The translations under genes were made by a program, and so were the position numbers. Under the pieces are notes generated by a model that did not search any database, had not been told where the DNA came from, and saw only the letters and a program-made list of their open reading frames with translations. Positions 17,464 to 28,420 of a stretch of DNA of 64,000 nucleotides are shown here, piece by piece. The stretch comes from Palsa-883 sp963847615. Its GTDB lineage: Bacteria; Pseudomonadota; Alphaproteobacteria; Acetobacterales; Acetobacteraceae. The stretch's first letter is position 1. Every line of letters begins with the position of its first letter. The stretch is taken from assembly GCA_963847615.1 (NCBI GenBank), contig CAWKAN010000019.1:124001-188000 (forward strand). Direction: 5' to 3'.

Positions 17464-19770
17464 ATGCGCGGCATCGTTGCCGCCCTGTGGCGCGCCGGCG
17501 TCGCCGCGATGCGGCGCGGGAGCCTCGCCGCGATGCGGCGCGGGAGCCTCGCCGCGGCGTGGCGCGGGAGCCTCGCCGCTGTGGTGCTTGGCCTGCTTGG
17601 TGCCGTTGGCCCCGCCTGGGCGCAGCCCGCGATGCTGGCGGCGGCAGCCCCGCACGCCCCGATCCGGGCCGACCAGCCGGTGACCTTCAGCGCCGATTCG
17701 GTCGAATACGACCGCGAGCGCGCGCTGGTGACCGCCACCGGCCATGTCGAGGCCTGGCAGAACGACCATGTGCTGCGCGCCGACAAGGTCACGTTCGACC
17801 GCAACACCGGCGTGCTCGCCGCGCTGGGCCATGTCGTGCTGATGGAACCCGACGGCGAGATCCTGTTTGCCGACTATGCCGAGATGCACCAGGGGATGCA
17901 GGACGGCATCCTGCGCGACATGCGGGCGATCCTGCCGCAGAACGGCCGGCTGGCGGCGAACGGCGCACGACGGACCGGCGGCAAGATCAACGAACTCGCC
18001 GACGTGGTGTATTCGACCTGCAATCTGTGCAAATCCGATCCGACCAGGCCGCCGCTCTGGCAGTTGCGCGCGTCGCGGGCGGTGCAGGACCTGGAGCACA
18101 AGAAGATCGAATACGAGAACGCGGTGCTGGAGATGTATGGCATTCCGGTGGCGTATTTCCCGTATTTCTGGCATGCCGATCCGTCGGTGAAACGGGAATC
18201 CGGCCTGCTGGTCCCCTCCGTCGGCGCGTCGTCCAAGCTCGGCCTGTTCGTCGACCAGCCGTACTACTGGGTGATCGACGACCAGTCCGACGCGACCTTC
18301 ACGCCGATGGTGACGACCAACCAGGGGCCGCAGCTCGACATCGAGTACCGCCGCCGGTTCAACGACGGCACGCTGACGACGAACCTGTCGGTCGGACATG
18401 ACGACAATGCGATGCAGAGCACGGTGTTCACGAAGGGGCTGTTCAACTACGACGACACTTGGCGCTGGGGGTTCAACGTCAACCGGGCGTCGTCGGCGAA
18501 CTACGTCCGCGACTTTCGCCTGGCGCAGGACCTCGGCAGCGACGTCAACCTGCTGTCGAGCCAGGTCTATCTCGAGGGGTTCGGCGTCGGCGCCTATTCG
18601 CGGATCGATACGCATTTTTATCAAAGCGTCAACTCGGCGATCGCCAGCACCAAGCTGCCGATCGTGCTGCCGCGCTACCAGTACAGCTACTTCGCACAGC
18701 CCGACGGATGGGGCGGCAGGCTCAGCCTGGACGCCGGTGCGTTCAACGTGATCCGCGACGACGGCACCAACACGCGCCGGGCCAACCTGACGCTCAACTG
18801 GGAACGCCCGTTGGTCGGCCCGCTCGGCGACGTGTGGAAGCTGACCGTGCACAACGACGCGGTGGCCTATGACGCGAGCTCGTTCGGGCAGCAGCCGAAT
18901 TTCGGCCCATACAACCAGGTCGATGCCGCGCGCGCGCTGCCGCAGGCCGCGATCAACGTGCACTGGCCGTTCATGCGCGATGCCGGCAGTTGGGGCACCC
19001 AGGTCATCGAGCCGATCGCCGAGTTGATCGTCGCGCCGCAGACCGGCAACAGCCAGGTGAACAAATATCCGAACGAGGACAGCCTCGATCTCGAGTTCAG
19101 CGACGCCAACCTGTTCGGCTTCAACCGCTTCCCCGGGATCGACCGGCTGGAGGGCGGCGACCGGCTGAACCTTGGCCTGCACGGCGCGTGGTACCTGAAC
19201 GGCACCGCCTTCGACACGCTGCTCGGCCAGTCCTACCGCACCTTCACGGACAGCCTGTTCCCCGCGAGCACCGGGCTGCACGACCCGGTCTCCGACATCG
19301 TCGGTCGCGCCAGCTTCGCGCCGACCAACTGGCTGGACCTGACCTATCGGACGCGGCTCGACAAATCGACGATGGCGACGCGCATGATCGACGCCTTCAC
19401 GACGATCGGCACCGGAGCCTTCTCGGTGAACTTCGGCTATCTCTATACCGCCGACAACCCCTATCAGTTGTACGATCAGCCGCTGCCGCCGCCCAGCACC
19501 TCGACGGTCTATACGCCGCGCCGGGAGATCACGATGGGGACGACCGCGCGCTGGGGCAACTACCACATGAGCGTCAGCGGCCAGAGGAACATGCAGACCA
19601 GCAAACTGGATACGCTGGTGGCCGATGCGGCCTACGAGGACGAGTGCTTCATCATGGATTTGCGGTTGTCCCGCCGCTATACCTCGTTCAACGGCGATAG
19701 CGGGTCCTCGGCCCTGCTGCTCCAGTTGACATTCAAGACCGTCGGTGCGTTCGGTTTCCGGGCGCTTTGA
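17464..19770 (+). CDS. lptD: LPS-assembly protein LptD
   Basis: 768-residue outer-membrane protein that inserts LPS into the outer leaflet. After a long signal region it has an OstA/LptA-like beta-jellyroll (VTFSADSVEYDRERALVTATG, with further VTFDRNTGVLAALGHV repeats) and then a long beta-barrel rich in alternating aromatic residues, ending in FKTVGAFGFRAL as barrel proteins do. A CNLC pair near residue 186 and a Cys in EDECFIMD near the end could form the inter-domain disulfides known to control LptD assembly. Its ATG lies 2 nt after the lptG stop, so the two are probably coupled. The signal region carries a triplicated 24-bp repeat. Confidence 0.93.
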   Translation: MRGIVAALWRAGVAAMRRGSLAAMRRGSLAAAWRGSLAAVVLGLLGAVGPAWAQPAMLAAAAPHAPIRADQPVTFSADSVEYDRERALVTATGHVEAWQNDHVLRADKVTFDRNTGVLAALGHVVLMEPDGEILFADYAEMHQGMQDGILRDMRAILPQNGRLAANGARRTGGKINELADVVYSTCNLCKSDPTRPPLWQLRASRAVQDLEHKKIEYENAVLEMYGIPVAYFPYFWHADPSVKRESGLLVPSVGASSKLGLFVDQPYYWVIDDQSDATFTPMVTTNQGPQLDIEYRRRFNDGTLTTNLSVGHDDNAMQSTVFTKGLFNYDDTWRWGFNVNRASSANYVRDFRLAQDLGSDVNLLSSQVYLEGFGVGAYSRIDTHFYQSVNSAIASTKLPIVLPRYQYSYFAQPDGWGGRLSLDAGAFNVIRDDGTNTRRANLTLNWERPLVGPLGDVWKLTVHNDAVAYDASSFGQQPNFGPYNQVDAARALPQAAINVHWPFMRDAGSWGTQVIEPIAELIVAPQTGNSQVNKYPNEDSLDLEFSDANLFGFNRFPGIDRLEGGDRLNLGLHGAWYLNGTAFDTLLGQSYRTFTDSLFPASTGLHDPVSDIVGRASFAPTNWLDLTYRTRLDKSTMATRMIDAFTTIGTGAFSVNFGYLYTADNPYQLYDQPLPPPSTSTVYTPRREITMGTTARWGNYHMSVSGQRNMQTSKLDTLVADAAYEDECFIMDLRLSRRYTSFNGDSGSSALLLQLTFKTVGAFGFRAL
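17503..17574 (+). repeat. Triple 24-bp in-frame tandem repeat in the lptD signal region
   Basis: Units 17503-17526, 17527-17550 and 17551-17574, each encoding AAMRRGSL (the third AAWRGSL). The first two copies are identical, and the third has three to four changes. Gain or loss of units would keep the frame and change the length of the positively charged n-region. Confidence 0.9.
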
Positions 19771-19787
19771 GAACGAGAGTCCGATTG

Positions 19788-21199
19788 ATGCGAGCCATGC
19801 CACCACGTCCGTCCCCGACGCCGTCGAGGGGCCGCCTGAAGCCGATCGCGCTGGCGTTGCCGCTGGCCGCCGCCGCGTTCGCGATCGGGTTCGCCGCGCC
19901 GGTGCCCGGGGCCGCGCCGGGGATCGCGCCCGGGGCGGCACCGGGGGCGGTATCGGGGCGCCAAGGCGCGCCGGTGGCAAGCCAGCCGGCGCCCGGGGTG
20001 CGCATCGTTGCCGTGGTCAACGGCGACGTGATCAGCAACGTGGATGTCAACGACCGCGCCAGGCTGTTCGCGCTGTCCACCGGGCAGAAGCTGGCCCCGG
20101 ACGTGCTGGACCGGCTGCGCCCGCAGATCCGCCGCCAGCTGGTCGACGAGCGCCTGCGCATGCAGGAGATCCAGCGCCGCCACATCGTCATCCAGGACAA
20201 GCAGATCGCCGAGGCGATCCGCTCGATCGAGACCCGCAACGGCATGCCGCCCGGCGCGCTGCGCGCCAAGCTGGCGGCCGACGGGATCGGCTTGCGCACG
20301 CTGGTTGACCAGATCCGGACCCAGCTCGGCTGGCTTCAGGTGGTGCGCGAGCAGCTCGGCGCGCAGGCCGAGGTATCGCCCGAGGCGATTGCCCAGCGCC
20401 AGCGCGCGCTGGCGCAGATGACCGGGAAGCCGGAGTACCGGGTCGCCGAGATTTTCATTCCGATCGACGATCCATCGAGTTCCGCCGACGCGCAGCGCTT
20501 CGCCGACACGGTGATCACCCAGTTGCGTGCCGGCGCGCCGTTTGCCGTGGTTGCCTCGCAGTTCAGCCAGAGCCAGTCGGCGCTGGAGGGGGGCAGCTCG
20601 GCTGGGTGCAACCCAATCAGCTCGACCCCGAGGTTGCGCGCATCGTGGCGGAAATGCCCGAGGGCGCCGTGAGCAATCCGATCAAGGTGCCGGGCGGCCT
20701 GGAGGTCGTTACGCTGCAGGGAAAACGCGAGATCGGCCACGACGTCGGCATGATGGCCACGCTGCGCCAATTGTTCCTCGCGTTCAACGGTCCGCTCAAT
20801 CCGCAGGAGCCGACGGCGCAGCAGCGTCAGACGCTGGAGAAGGCCCGCGCGATCAGCGCCGGCGTGCATAGCTGCGAGCAACTGGAGGCCGCAGCCAAGG
20901 CCAACCCGTCATCGCGTCCGCTCGACCCCGGCGAGGTGCGCCTCGACCACGTCTCGCCGCCGGCGTTCCGCCAGTTGCTGCAGACCCTTCCGATCGGCCA
21001 GGCCAGCCAGCCGCTGGTGGCCCCCGATGGCATCACCGTGCTGGTGGTCTGTGCGCGCGGGGAGAAGAACCTGGCCGAGGCGAACGCGCCGGAGCTGCGC
21101 GCGCAGATCGTCGAGGAACGCGCCGAACTCGCGGCGCGGCAGTTGCAGCAGGCGCTGCGGCGCCTGTCGACGATCGAGCTGCGGCCGGGCGCCGCCTGA
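19788..21199 (+). pseudogene. surA: surA, periplasmic peptidyl-prolyl isomerase/chaperone, one frameshift
   Basis: Periplasmic chaperone that escorts outer-membrane proteins to the BAM machine. It has an N-terminal signal (IALALPLAAAAFAIGFA), a SurA_N domain (VVNGDVISNVDVNDRARL...LIDE-type helix RQLVDERLRMQEIQRR), then parvulin domains: PEYRVAEIFIPIDDP with VVASQFSQSQSALEGG, and later EVRLDHVSPPAFRQ. The frame breaks near 20587-20592 in a run of six G: one more G would give ALEGGQLGWVQPNQLDPEVARI, the expected sequence. About 470 residues when repaired. It immediately follows lptD, the classic order in proteobacteria. ATG 19788 is preferred over the TTG at 19767. Confidence 0.85.
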
Positions 21200-21215
21200 T
21201 GCCGGCGGCGCGACA

Positions 21216-21262
21216 TGCGGCCCGAAATGACGCCCCTTCCATCATGTCGGGCGGCCGGTAGC
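21216..21262. repeat. Partial copy of the CCGAAATGA palindrome
   Basis: GCCCGAAATGACGCCCCTTC followed by CATCATGTCGGGCGGCCGGTAG is a diverged hairpin of the family at 1156 and 32516. It lies directly after surA and could serve as a transcription stop signal. Confidence 0.5.
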
Positions 21263-21362
21263 GCGCGCGGGCTTGCCCCCTACGGGATTCACCCACCCCC
21301 TGCCCGCGAGTGTCGACCGACCTGTCGGCGACCGGTCGGCCCTGGGCGGGTTCGCCGCGTCC

Positions 21363-21612
21363 GCAGGCAAGCAAGCAAGCAAGAATTTCGCTCATATGGC
21401 GTTGACTGTTGGACGGCCCCGTAGGGCGGAAAAGCGCAGCGCCTTCCGCCGTCGGACGGTGGCGGGATATGTTGTTGGGGACGTCGGCAGATGCGAGCGG
21501 CTCGCCCGGCGATGGCGGAAGGCGCTGCGCTTTTCCGCCCTACGGGGCCGTCCAACCGTCAACGCCATATGAGCCAAGAATTTTAACCCGGAGGAATCCT
21601 TGCTTGCTTGCG
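21363..21612. repeat. Near-perfect 61-bp inverted repeat with GCAAGCAAGC flanks
   Basis: Arms 21390-21450 and 21514-21574 match at 60 of 61 positions when one is complemented, with 63 nt between them. Each arm starts GCTCATATGGCGTTGAC and ends GCGCAGCGCCTTCCGCC. Outside lie GCAAGCAAGCAAGC on the left and GCTTGCTTGC on the right, extending the symmetry. The rest of the surA-glnD gap (to 21825) holds only weaker repeat fragments. No gene is supported. Confidence 0.85.
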
Positions 21613-21825
21613 ATGCAGCCAGCGCCCAGGTCGCATCACCGGAGCGCGCCGACCGCCTCGGGCAACGATAGGTGAATGCCGTAGGGCTTGCCCCAGGGGC
21701 GGTGTGGGGCGGCCGCGCGCCGGGCCAATGTTCATGCCGTTATCGGAATTATATCGTGTCCTGCGTTGCCCCGGGGCGTTGCGAGGCGGCCGTGCGTCGA
21801 ACCGAGGCTCGCAGCGCCCGGCGGG

Positions 21826-24633
21826 TCAGCCGGCGGCGCGCCGGCGCTTGCGCGGCGCCAGCACCGGGGCCTCGACCTCGTCCGGGTTGGCCAGCGCCGC
21901 CAGCAGCGCCTCGCGCAGTTGCGCGCAGCTTGCGTTCGTTCTCCACCTTCAGGCCGAACACGTCCTTCACGTAGAACACGTCCACCGCGCGCACGCCGTA
22001 GGTGGTGACGTGCGCCGAGGCGATCTGCAGCCCCTGCTCGCTGATCGCCGCGGTCACGTCGTGCAGCAGGCCCGGGCCGGTCGCGGCCGTTCACTTCCAG
22101 CACGGTGTGCGTGTTGGACGCATGGTTGTCGATCACCACGCGCGGCGGCACATGGATCGCGCGCATGCGCTGCGGCCCAGCAGCATCTTCGACACCTTGC
22201 GGATTTCCGCCGCCAGCCGGATGCGGCCCGACAGCGCCTGCTCGATCAGCACCGAGAGCTCGCGCCAGCCGGTGCGGCGCGTCGAACGTGCCGCCGGCGG
22301 CGTCCTGGATCCAGAACGTGTCCAGCGCCATGCCGTTGGTCATGCGTATGGATGCGGGCATCGACGATCGAGGCGCCGGCCACCGCGAGCGCGCCGGAGA
22401 TCTTGCTGAACAGCCCGGCATGGTCGGCGCAGTAGACGGTCACCTCGGTCACCGCGCGCGCCGGCAGCGGCTGCGTGTCGACGGTCAGCGGCGCCTGGCG
22501 CGCCTCGGCGTCGCGCACCAGGCGGGCGTGGCGGGCATGCGTCTCCGGATCGAACGACAGCCAGTAGCCGGGATAGCCGAGCGCGGGAAACGTCTCGATC
22601 GTCCGCGGCCGGCCAGTCCGTCAGCAGCGCCGCCGCGGCCTGCCTTGGCGCGGCTGACGCGCACGTCGCGCTCGGTGGTGGACAGCCCGCCGGCCAGCAC
22701 CTCGGAGACGCGCGCATACAGCTCGCGCAGCAGCGTCGCCTTCCAGCCGTTCCACACCTTGGCCGAGACCGCGCGCATGTCGGCCACCGTCAGCACCAGC
22801 AGCAGGCGCAGCCGTTCCGGCGACTGGATCGCGTCGGCCAGGTCGAGAATGGTCTTCGGGTCGTCGATGTCGCGCTTGAACGCGGTCTCGCGGCAGCAGC
22901 AGGTGGTGCAGCACCAGCCAGGAGACCGTTTCGGTCTCCTCCGCCGTCAGGCCGAGCGCGGGGCCGACCTTCAGCGCGAGTTCGGCGCCGATCTCGCGAA
23001 TGGTCGCCGCCGCGGCCCTTGGCGATGTCGTGCAGGATCATCGCCAGATACAGCGCGCGGCGCGACTGCAGCTGCTCGACCAGGTGGCTGGCGACCGGCG
23101 CGATCTCGCGCCAGCTCGCCGCGCTCCAGCAGGTTGAGCACGCGGATCGCCTCGATCGTGTGCTCGTCGACGGTGAAGACGTGGTAGGTGTCGAACTGCA
23201 TCTGCCCGACGATGCGCGCCCAGTCCGGCAGGTAGCGGCCGAGGAAGCCGGTCTCGTTCAGCACCGCCAGCCAGCGCGCGCCGTCGGCATGGGAATGCTG
23301 GTCGGCGTCGCCGCCGCACAGCAGGTCCATGAACAGCTCGGCCGCCGCCTTGGTCGCCGCGCAGCGCGATCGCGCCCGGCGCTCGTTGCGGATCAACGAA
23401 CGCATCGCCAGCGGATGCAGTTCCAGGCCGCGGTCGCGCGCCACCTGCAGGATGCGCAGCATCTGGATCGGTTCGCGATCGAACTCGCGCCGCCGGCGCG
23501 GCCAGCAGCTTGCCCTCGGCCAGCACGAAGCCGGCGGCGCGCAGCGCGGGGTCGGTCTCCGGCGGCGACCGCCGGGGCGCCGAGGGCGGCGCGCAGGACC
23601 GCCGGCTCCAGCACGCGGGTCAGCCGCGCCACCTCGCGCGCGGTCAGGAAATAGTGGCGCATGAAACGTTCGACGCCGTCCTGCCGGCCGTGGCGCGTGT
23701 AGCCCATGCGCGCGCCGACCACCGGCTGCAGGTCGAAGGTCAGCCGTTCCTCGGCGCGGCCGGCGACGTAGTGCAGGTGGAAGCGCACGGTCCAGAGGAA
23801 TTCCCACGACCGGCGGCCGTGCCGCGCTTCGCTGGGTCGAGAGCACGCCGCCGACCTCGGCGAGCTGCGCCCATCGTCTCCGTGCCGAACACGTAGCGGG
23901 CGATCCAGTAGAGCGTCTGCAGGTCGCGCAGCCCGCCGCGGCCCTCCTTGACGTTCGGTTCGACCACGAAGGGCTGTCGCCGTAGCGGCGATGGCGCACC
24001 TCGCGTTCGGCCTGCTTGGCGGCGATGAAGCCGGCGGCCCCGGCTTCCTTGCAGGCGGCGCGGAAGCTGGCGTGGAAGTCGCCGAACAGCTCGGCCTCGC
24101 CGGCGATATGACGGCGCATCGAGCAGCGCGGTGCGGATCGTGGTGTCCTTGGCGGCCTCGGTCAGGCATTGGTCGATCGAGCGCGTGGCGTGGCCGACCT
24201 TCAGCCCGAGGTCCCACAGGAAATACAGCATGTACTCCACGACCCGCAGCGTGTGCGCGCTGGGTGCCTCGGCGGTGAGGAACAGCAGGTCGACGTCGCT
24301 GAACGGGGCGAGCATGCCGCGGCCGTAGCCGCCGGTGGCGGCGACCGCGAGGGATTGCGGCTCGCCGAGCTGCTCGACGGTGCGTGGTCGTGCAGCGCGC
24401 GAGATCAGCCCGTCGACCAGCTTGCCCAGCATGCGCGCGGCTGCAGGCCGTTGATCTGGTCCTGCTCGAAGGCGTGCTGCACGTGGTTCTGGATGCGGGC
24501 GAGATGGCGGCGGAACACGCCGAGCGCGGCGTCGCGCGGAACCTTGTCGCCGGTGCGCGAGCGCGGCCAGCGCGTCGAAGATCGCGCCAGGCGCGACATC
24601 GGCCGCCTTCGGCAGGAGTGCGGGGCTCAGCAT
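21826..24633 (-). pseudogene. glnD: glnD, bifunctional uridylyltransferase/uridylyl-removing enzyme, many frameshifts
   Basis: Sensor of glutamine that adds UMP to, and removes it from, PII proteins. From ATG 24633 the expected domains follow in order across all three frames: nucleotidyltransferase (GGYGRGMLAPFSDVDLLFL, with VKEGRGGLRDLQTLYWIARY), the central linker (WEFLWTVRFHLHYVAGRAEERL, GFLGRYLPDW, QFDTYHVFTVDEHTIEAI), the HD phosphodiesterase (LAMILHDIAKG), and C-terminal ACT repeats ending VENERKLR...KRRRAAG. The total span fits the usual 930 residues. At least a dozen one-base shifts are needed; the amino-acid content is otherwise fully conserved, which argues for sequence error rather than decay. 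It starts 17 bp after mutS on the same strand. Confidence 0.85.
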
Positions 24634-24649
24634 GGCGCGGATGGTAGCC

Positions 24650-27413
24650 TCATGTGGTCGGGTCGGAAACCGATTGTTCGCGCGCGCGCTGCAAGACTTC
24701 AGCCGGTACAGCGTGTCCAGCGCCTCGCGCGGGGTCATGCGGTCGGGATCCAGCGCCGCGACCGCCGCGGCCAAGGGATCGTCTGTCGGGACGGGCGCCG
24801 CGCGGGAGGACGGCGTGGACCCCGGCTCGGGTGCCATGTCGGGTGCCAGGTCGGGCGCCGGGGCGGGCGTGGCGGCCGGCGTGGGCGATGGAAGCTGGGC
24901 GGCGAACAGCGGCAGCGCGGACAGCGGCGCGCCGGCCGCCCCCAGCGTGCCGCCGTGCTGTTCCAGCGCCGCCAGCAGCGCCGCGGCGCGCTTGACCACC
25001 GGGGCCGGCACGCCGGCGAGCTCCGCCACGTGCACGCCCCAACTGCGCCCGGCCGCGCCCTCGGCGACCTCGTGCAGGAAGACCACGCGAGCCCTTCCAT
25101 TCCTTCACCCGCATGGTATGCGGCCGCAATCGTGGCAGGCGATCGGCCAGTTCCGCAAGCTCGTGGAAATGGGTGGCGAAAATCGTGCGGCAGCGGATCG
25201 CCTCGTGCAGCGCTTCCAGCACCGCCCAGGCGATGGCGAGCCCGTCCAGCGTCGCGGTGCCGCGGCCGATTTCGTCCACCACGACCAGCGAACGCGGGCC
25301 GGCCTGGTGCAGGATGGCGGCGGTCTCGGTCATTTCGACCATGAAGGTGGAGCGGCCGCGCGCCAGGTCGTCGGCGGCGCCGACGCGGGAGAACAGCCGA
25401 TCCACCGCGCCGAGGCGCGCCGCCTCCGCCGGCACCGGCAGCCCGGCCTGGGCCAGCACGACGATCAGCGCGTTCTGCCGCAGGAACGTCGACTTGCCCG
25501 CCATGTTGGGGCCGGTCAGCAGCAGCACGCGGCGATCGGGCGACAGGTCGCAGTGGTTCGGCACGAAGGCCGCGGCGCCGGCCAGGGCGGCTTCGACCAC
25601 CGGATGGCGGCCGGCGCGGATCTCGAAGCCGGTGTCGTCGCTCGACCACCGGGCGGCACCAGGTGCCGCCCTCGGCCAGCCGCGCGGCGGACTGCATGAC
25701 GTCGAGCCGGGCCAGCGCCTCGGCGCAGCCGGCGAGCGCATCGGATTGTGCCAGCGCGGCACTGACGAGATGGGCGAACACGACGCGCTCGCGGGCGGCG
25801 GCGCGCTCGGCCGCCTCGGTGATGCGCCGGTCGAGCGCCGACAGCTCGGGCGTGGTGAAGCGCGCGCCGTTGGCCATGCCCTGGCGCAGCGTGAGTTCGG
25901 GAAAGTCGCGCAGCCGTTCGACCGCCGGCGCCGGGGCCTCGATGACGTAGCCGAGCTGGGCGTGGTGGCGGATCTTCAGCGCCGCGACGCCGAACCGTTG
26001 CGCGTAGTCGAGCTGGACCTGCGCCAGCACCTTGCGGCTGTCGTCGCGCAGCGCGCGCTCGCCGTCCAGCTCGGCGTCGAAGCCGGGCCGGATCGCGCCG
26101 CCGTCGTCCAGCCGGTGCGGCGGCGGATCGGCCAGCGCCTCGGCGAGGCTTCGGTGCAGCGCGGGATCGACCGCGAGGGCGGCGCGCGCGGCTTCCAGCG
26201 TCGCCGGCAGCGGGCCGTCCAGCGCGGCGGCGACCTGCGGCCGCCGCCGCCATGCCGTCGCGCAACGCGGCGAGGTCGCGCGGCCCGCCGCGGCCGAGCG
26301 ACAGCCGGGCGAGCGCGCGGGCGATGTCCGGCGCGGCGCGCAGCGCGGCGCGCAGGGTAGCGGTCGTTGGGCGGGTTGGCGAGCAGCCAGGAGGCGCCGT
26401 CCTGGCGCGCCGCGATCGCCGCCCGTGTCGGTCAGCGGCGCCGACAGCCAGGCGGCGAGGGTGCGCGCGCCGGCGGCGGTGAGGGTGCGGTTGACCGCGG
26501 CGAACAGCGTGTGCTGCTCGGCGCCCTCGCGCGTGCGCAGGATCTCCAGGCTGGCGCGGGTGGCGGCGTCCATCGCCATGGTGGCGGCGTCGCCCTGCGG
26601 GGCGGGGCGGGCGAGGCGGGGCAGCGCGCCGGCCTGGCTGGCGCGCACGTAGTCGAGCGCCAGGCAGGCGGCGATCGCCTCGGCGTCGGTGAAGCTGCCG
26701 AAGGCGTCCAGGCTGGCCGCACCGAAGGCCTCGGCCAGGCGGCGGCGGGCGACCAGCGGCGGCGAGGGGATCGCTTCGGGCGCGCGGCGGTCGGTCCAGT
26801 CGGCGAGCGGCAGCGCGGCGGGGGCGAGGATCTCGGCGGGGTCGAGCCGGCCGAGCAGGGCTTGCAGGTCCGGCTCGGTCAGCGCGGCGGTTTCGAACAG
26901 GCCGGTGGAGACGTCGAGCCAGGCGGCACCGATGGCGGGGTGCTGTTTGGCGCGGTCGTGGGCGCCGTGCTGGGCACCATGCTGGGCGCCATACTGGGCG
27001 AGGGCGAGCAGCAGGTTGGGGCGGGCGGCGTCCAGCAGCGCGTCCTCGGTGATGGTGCCGGGGGTGATCAGGCGGACCACCTCGCGGCGGATCGGCGCCT
27101 TGCCGGTGCGGGTCTTCGGGTCCTCCATCTGCTCCACCACGGCGACGCGGAAGCCGCGGCGGATCAGCCGGCCGAGGTAGAGTTCGGCGGTGCGGACCGG
27201 CACGCCGCACATCGCGATCGGCGCGCCGGCGTGCTCGCCGCGGCTGGTCAGCGCGATGTCGAGCGCGGCGGCGGCGGCTTCGGCGTCGGCGAAGAACAGT
27301 TCGTAGAAGTCGCCCATGCGGAAGAACAGCAGGGCGTCCGGATGGTCGGCCTTGATGGCGAACCATTGCGCCATGGCCGGCGAGGCGCCGGCGGCGGTGG
27401 GGATTGCGGGCAT
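24650..27413 (-). pseudogene. mutS: mutS, DNA mismatch repair ATPase, several frameshifts
   Basis: Recognises mismatched bases and starts repair. From ATG 27413: domain I with QWFAIKADHPDALLFFRMGDFYELFF (DNA-reading Phe-x-Glu), the connector and lever domains, then the ATPase with TGPNMAGKSTFLRQ (Walker A), STFMVEMTETA, VVVDEIGRGTATLDGLAIAW (Walker B) and ATHFHEL. Frame changes are needed near 26422, 26358, 26240, 25640, 25088 and 24700; most look like one added base. A Pro/Ala-rich linker precedes the short C-terminal tail MTPREALDTLYRLK. A QYGAQHGAQHGAHD repeat near 26955-27000 is an in-frame expansion. The reading that runs on into glnD is an artefact of the last shift. Confidence 0.87.
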
Positions 27414-27604
27414 CGGGCGGGTCTAGCGCGTGGGGGGATGGCCGCGAAGCCCCTACGTTGGAAGTGTGGAGGGGCCAACGTTGAGATACGCGGCCGGGCA
27501 GGACTTGCCCGAGGGGCCGCCGGCTGGAGAATGCGCTTGGGTCAAATCGGCCAAGTGTGTTAGGCAAATTCGCGCGGTCGTGTCGGTAGGTGTCACAGAT
27601 CTTC

Positions 27605-28420
27605 ATGGAACAAGAGCCTCGCCTCCCGTCCTTCTCCGAGCCGCCGTTGGACGAAGTGGCGGCTGACATGCAGTTCGTTGCCTTGCCACTGAAGGCTGCC
27701 GACGTTGGGTCATTTTATGACCTGATCGCGGACGAATATCCGATCACGCTGGATTTGCCAGCGCTTCCGCCCAGCTTCGAAACAGTTGGCCCGGTATTCG
27801 GGGCACCGTTCCAGATCGGTTTCGGCACCAGTCTCCTGCCACGGTCGTGGTTCATTTCAACGAATGATGAGCACTTGGTCCAGTTTCAGGCGGACAGGCT
27901 GATCGTGAATTGGCGCATGCGCCCTGCTGGTGGGGCGTACCCCCGATATGCCGAGGTGAAGCAGCGTTTCATGAGTGCGCAAGAGGCCCTCACCCAATTC
28001 GCACATAAGAAAGGTTACCCCGGGATCGTTCCAAACCAATGTAGCCTTGCTTATTTCAATAAGATTCCGCTTCCGCAGGATGCGGGATGGGGAGATCTGC
28101 ATCAGCTACTTAGAGGAATGCGGTTGGATTGTGGCCGAGAGTGGAACGGGCAGTTCTCTGACACCCATTTGCTGCTGCGGCGGGAGCTGCAGAACCAGCC
28201 AGGCGGTGCTTTCGGCAGACTGCAGGTTGAATGTAAGCCGATCCAGATTGATGTGACGCAGCGGGCGTGGGCGCTGAATCTGACTGTCAGGGGTCGGCCA
28301 GCAACCGCTGACCTTGATGGCGTGTTGGGCTTTTTTGACATGGCGCACGTCGAGATCGTGACCTGCTTCACCGCGGTCACGACTGACGCGATGCACGAGA
28401 CATGGGGGAGGCAGCGGTGA
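27605..28420 (+). CDS. TIGR04255 family protein (first gene of a three-gene cassette)
   Basis: About 271 residues. The N-terminus, LPSFSEPPLDEVAADMQFVAL, is the signature opening of the sporadically distributed TIGR04255 family, whose function is not established. The middle has FISTNDEHLVQFQADRLIVNWR, also typical, and NFFDMAH-like residues come near the end (LGFFDMAHVEIVTCF). It is soluble, with no membrane segment. ATG 27605 or GTG 27590 may be the start; neither has a strong ribosome site. Base composition is lower in GC than its neighbours, which suggests acquisition. The next gene overlaps its stop codon (GTGA). Confidence 0.75.
   Translation: MEQEPRLPSFSEPPLDEVAADMQFVALPLKAADVGSFYDLIADEYPITLDLPALPPSFETVGPVFGAPFQIGFGTSLLPRSWFISTNDEHLVQFQADRLIVNWRMRPAGGAYPRYAEVKQRFMSAQEALTQFAHKKGYPGIVPNQCSLAYFNKIPLPQDAGWGDLHQLLRGMRLDCGREWNGQFSDTHLLLRRELQNQPGGAFGRLQVECKPIQIDVTQRAWALNLTVRGRPATADLDGVLGFFDMAHVEIVTCFTAVTTDAMHETWGRQR

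Noticed and set aside
17477..17683. Small frame rich in ASPRCGAG repeats
   Set aside because: It is the other-frame reading of the lptD 24-bp repeat.
15661..19980. Very long antisense open frames opposite lptG, lptD and the FAD enzyme
   Set aside because: They mirror the third-position GC of real genes, are Arg/His/Gln-rich, and carry no motifs.
21363..21612. CRISPR-like array
   Set aside because: There is only one inverted pair with a single centre; no regular direct repeats or spacers were seen here or elsewhere.
23740..25086. One open frame joining the mutS C-terminus to the glnD N-terminus, as if a fusion protein
   Set aside because: A one-base shift near 24700 restores a normal mutS end with a TGA at 24650, and glnD has its own ATG 17 bp later. 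The join is an artefact.
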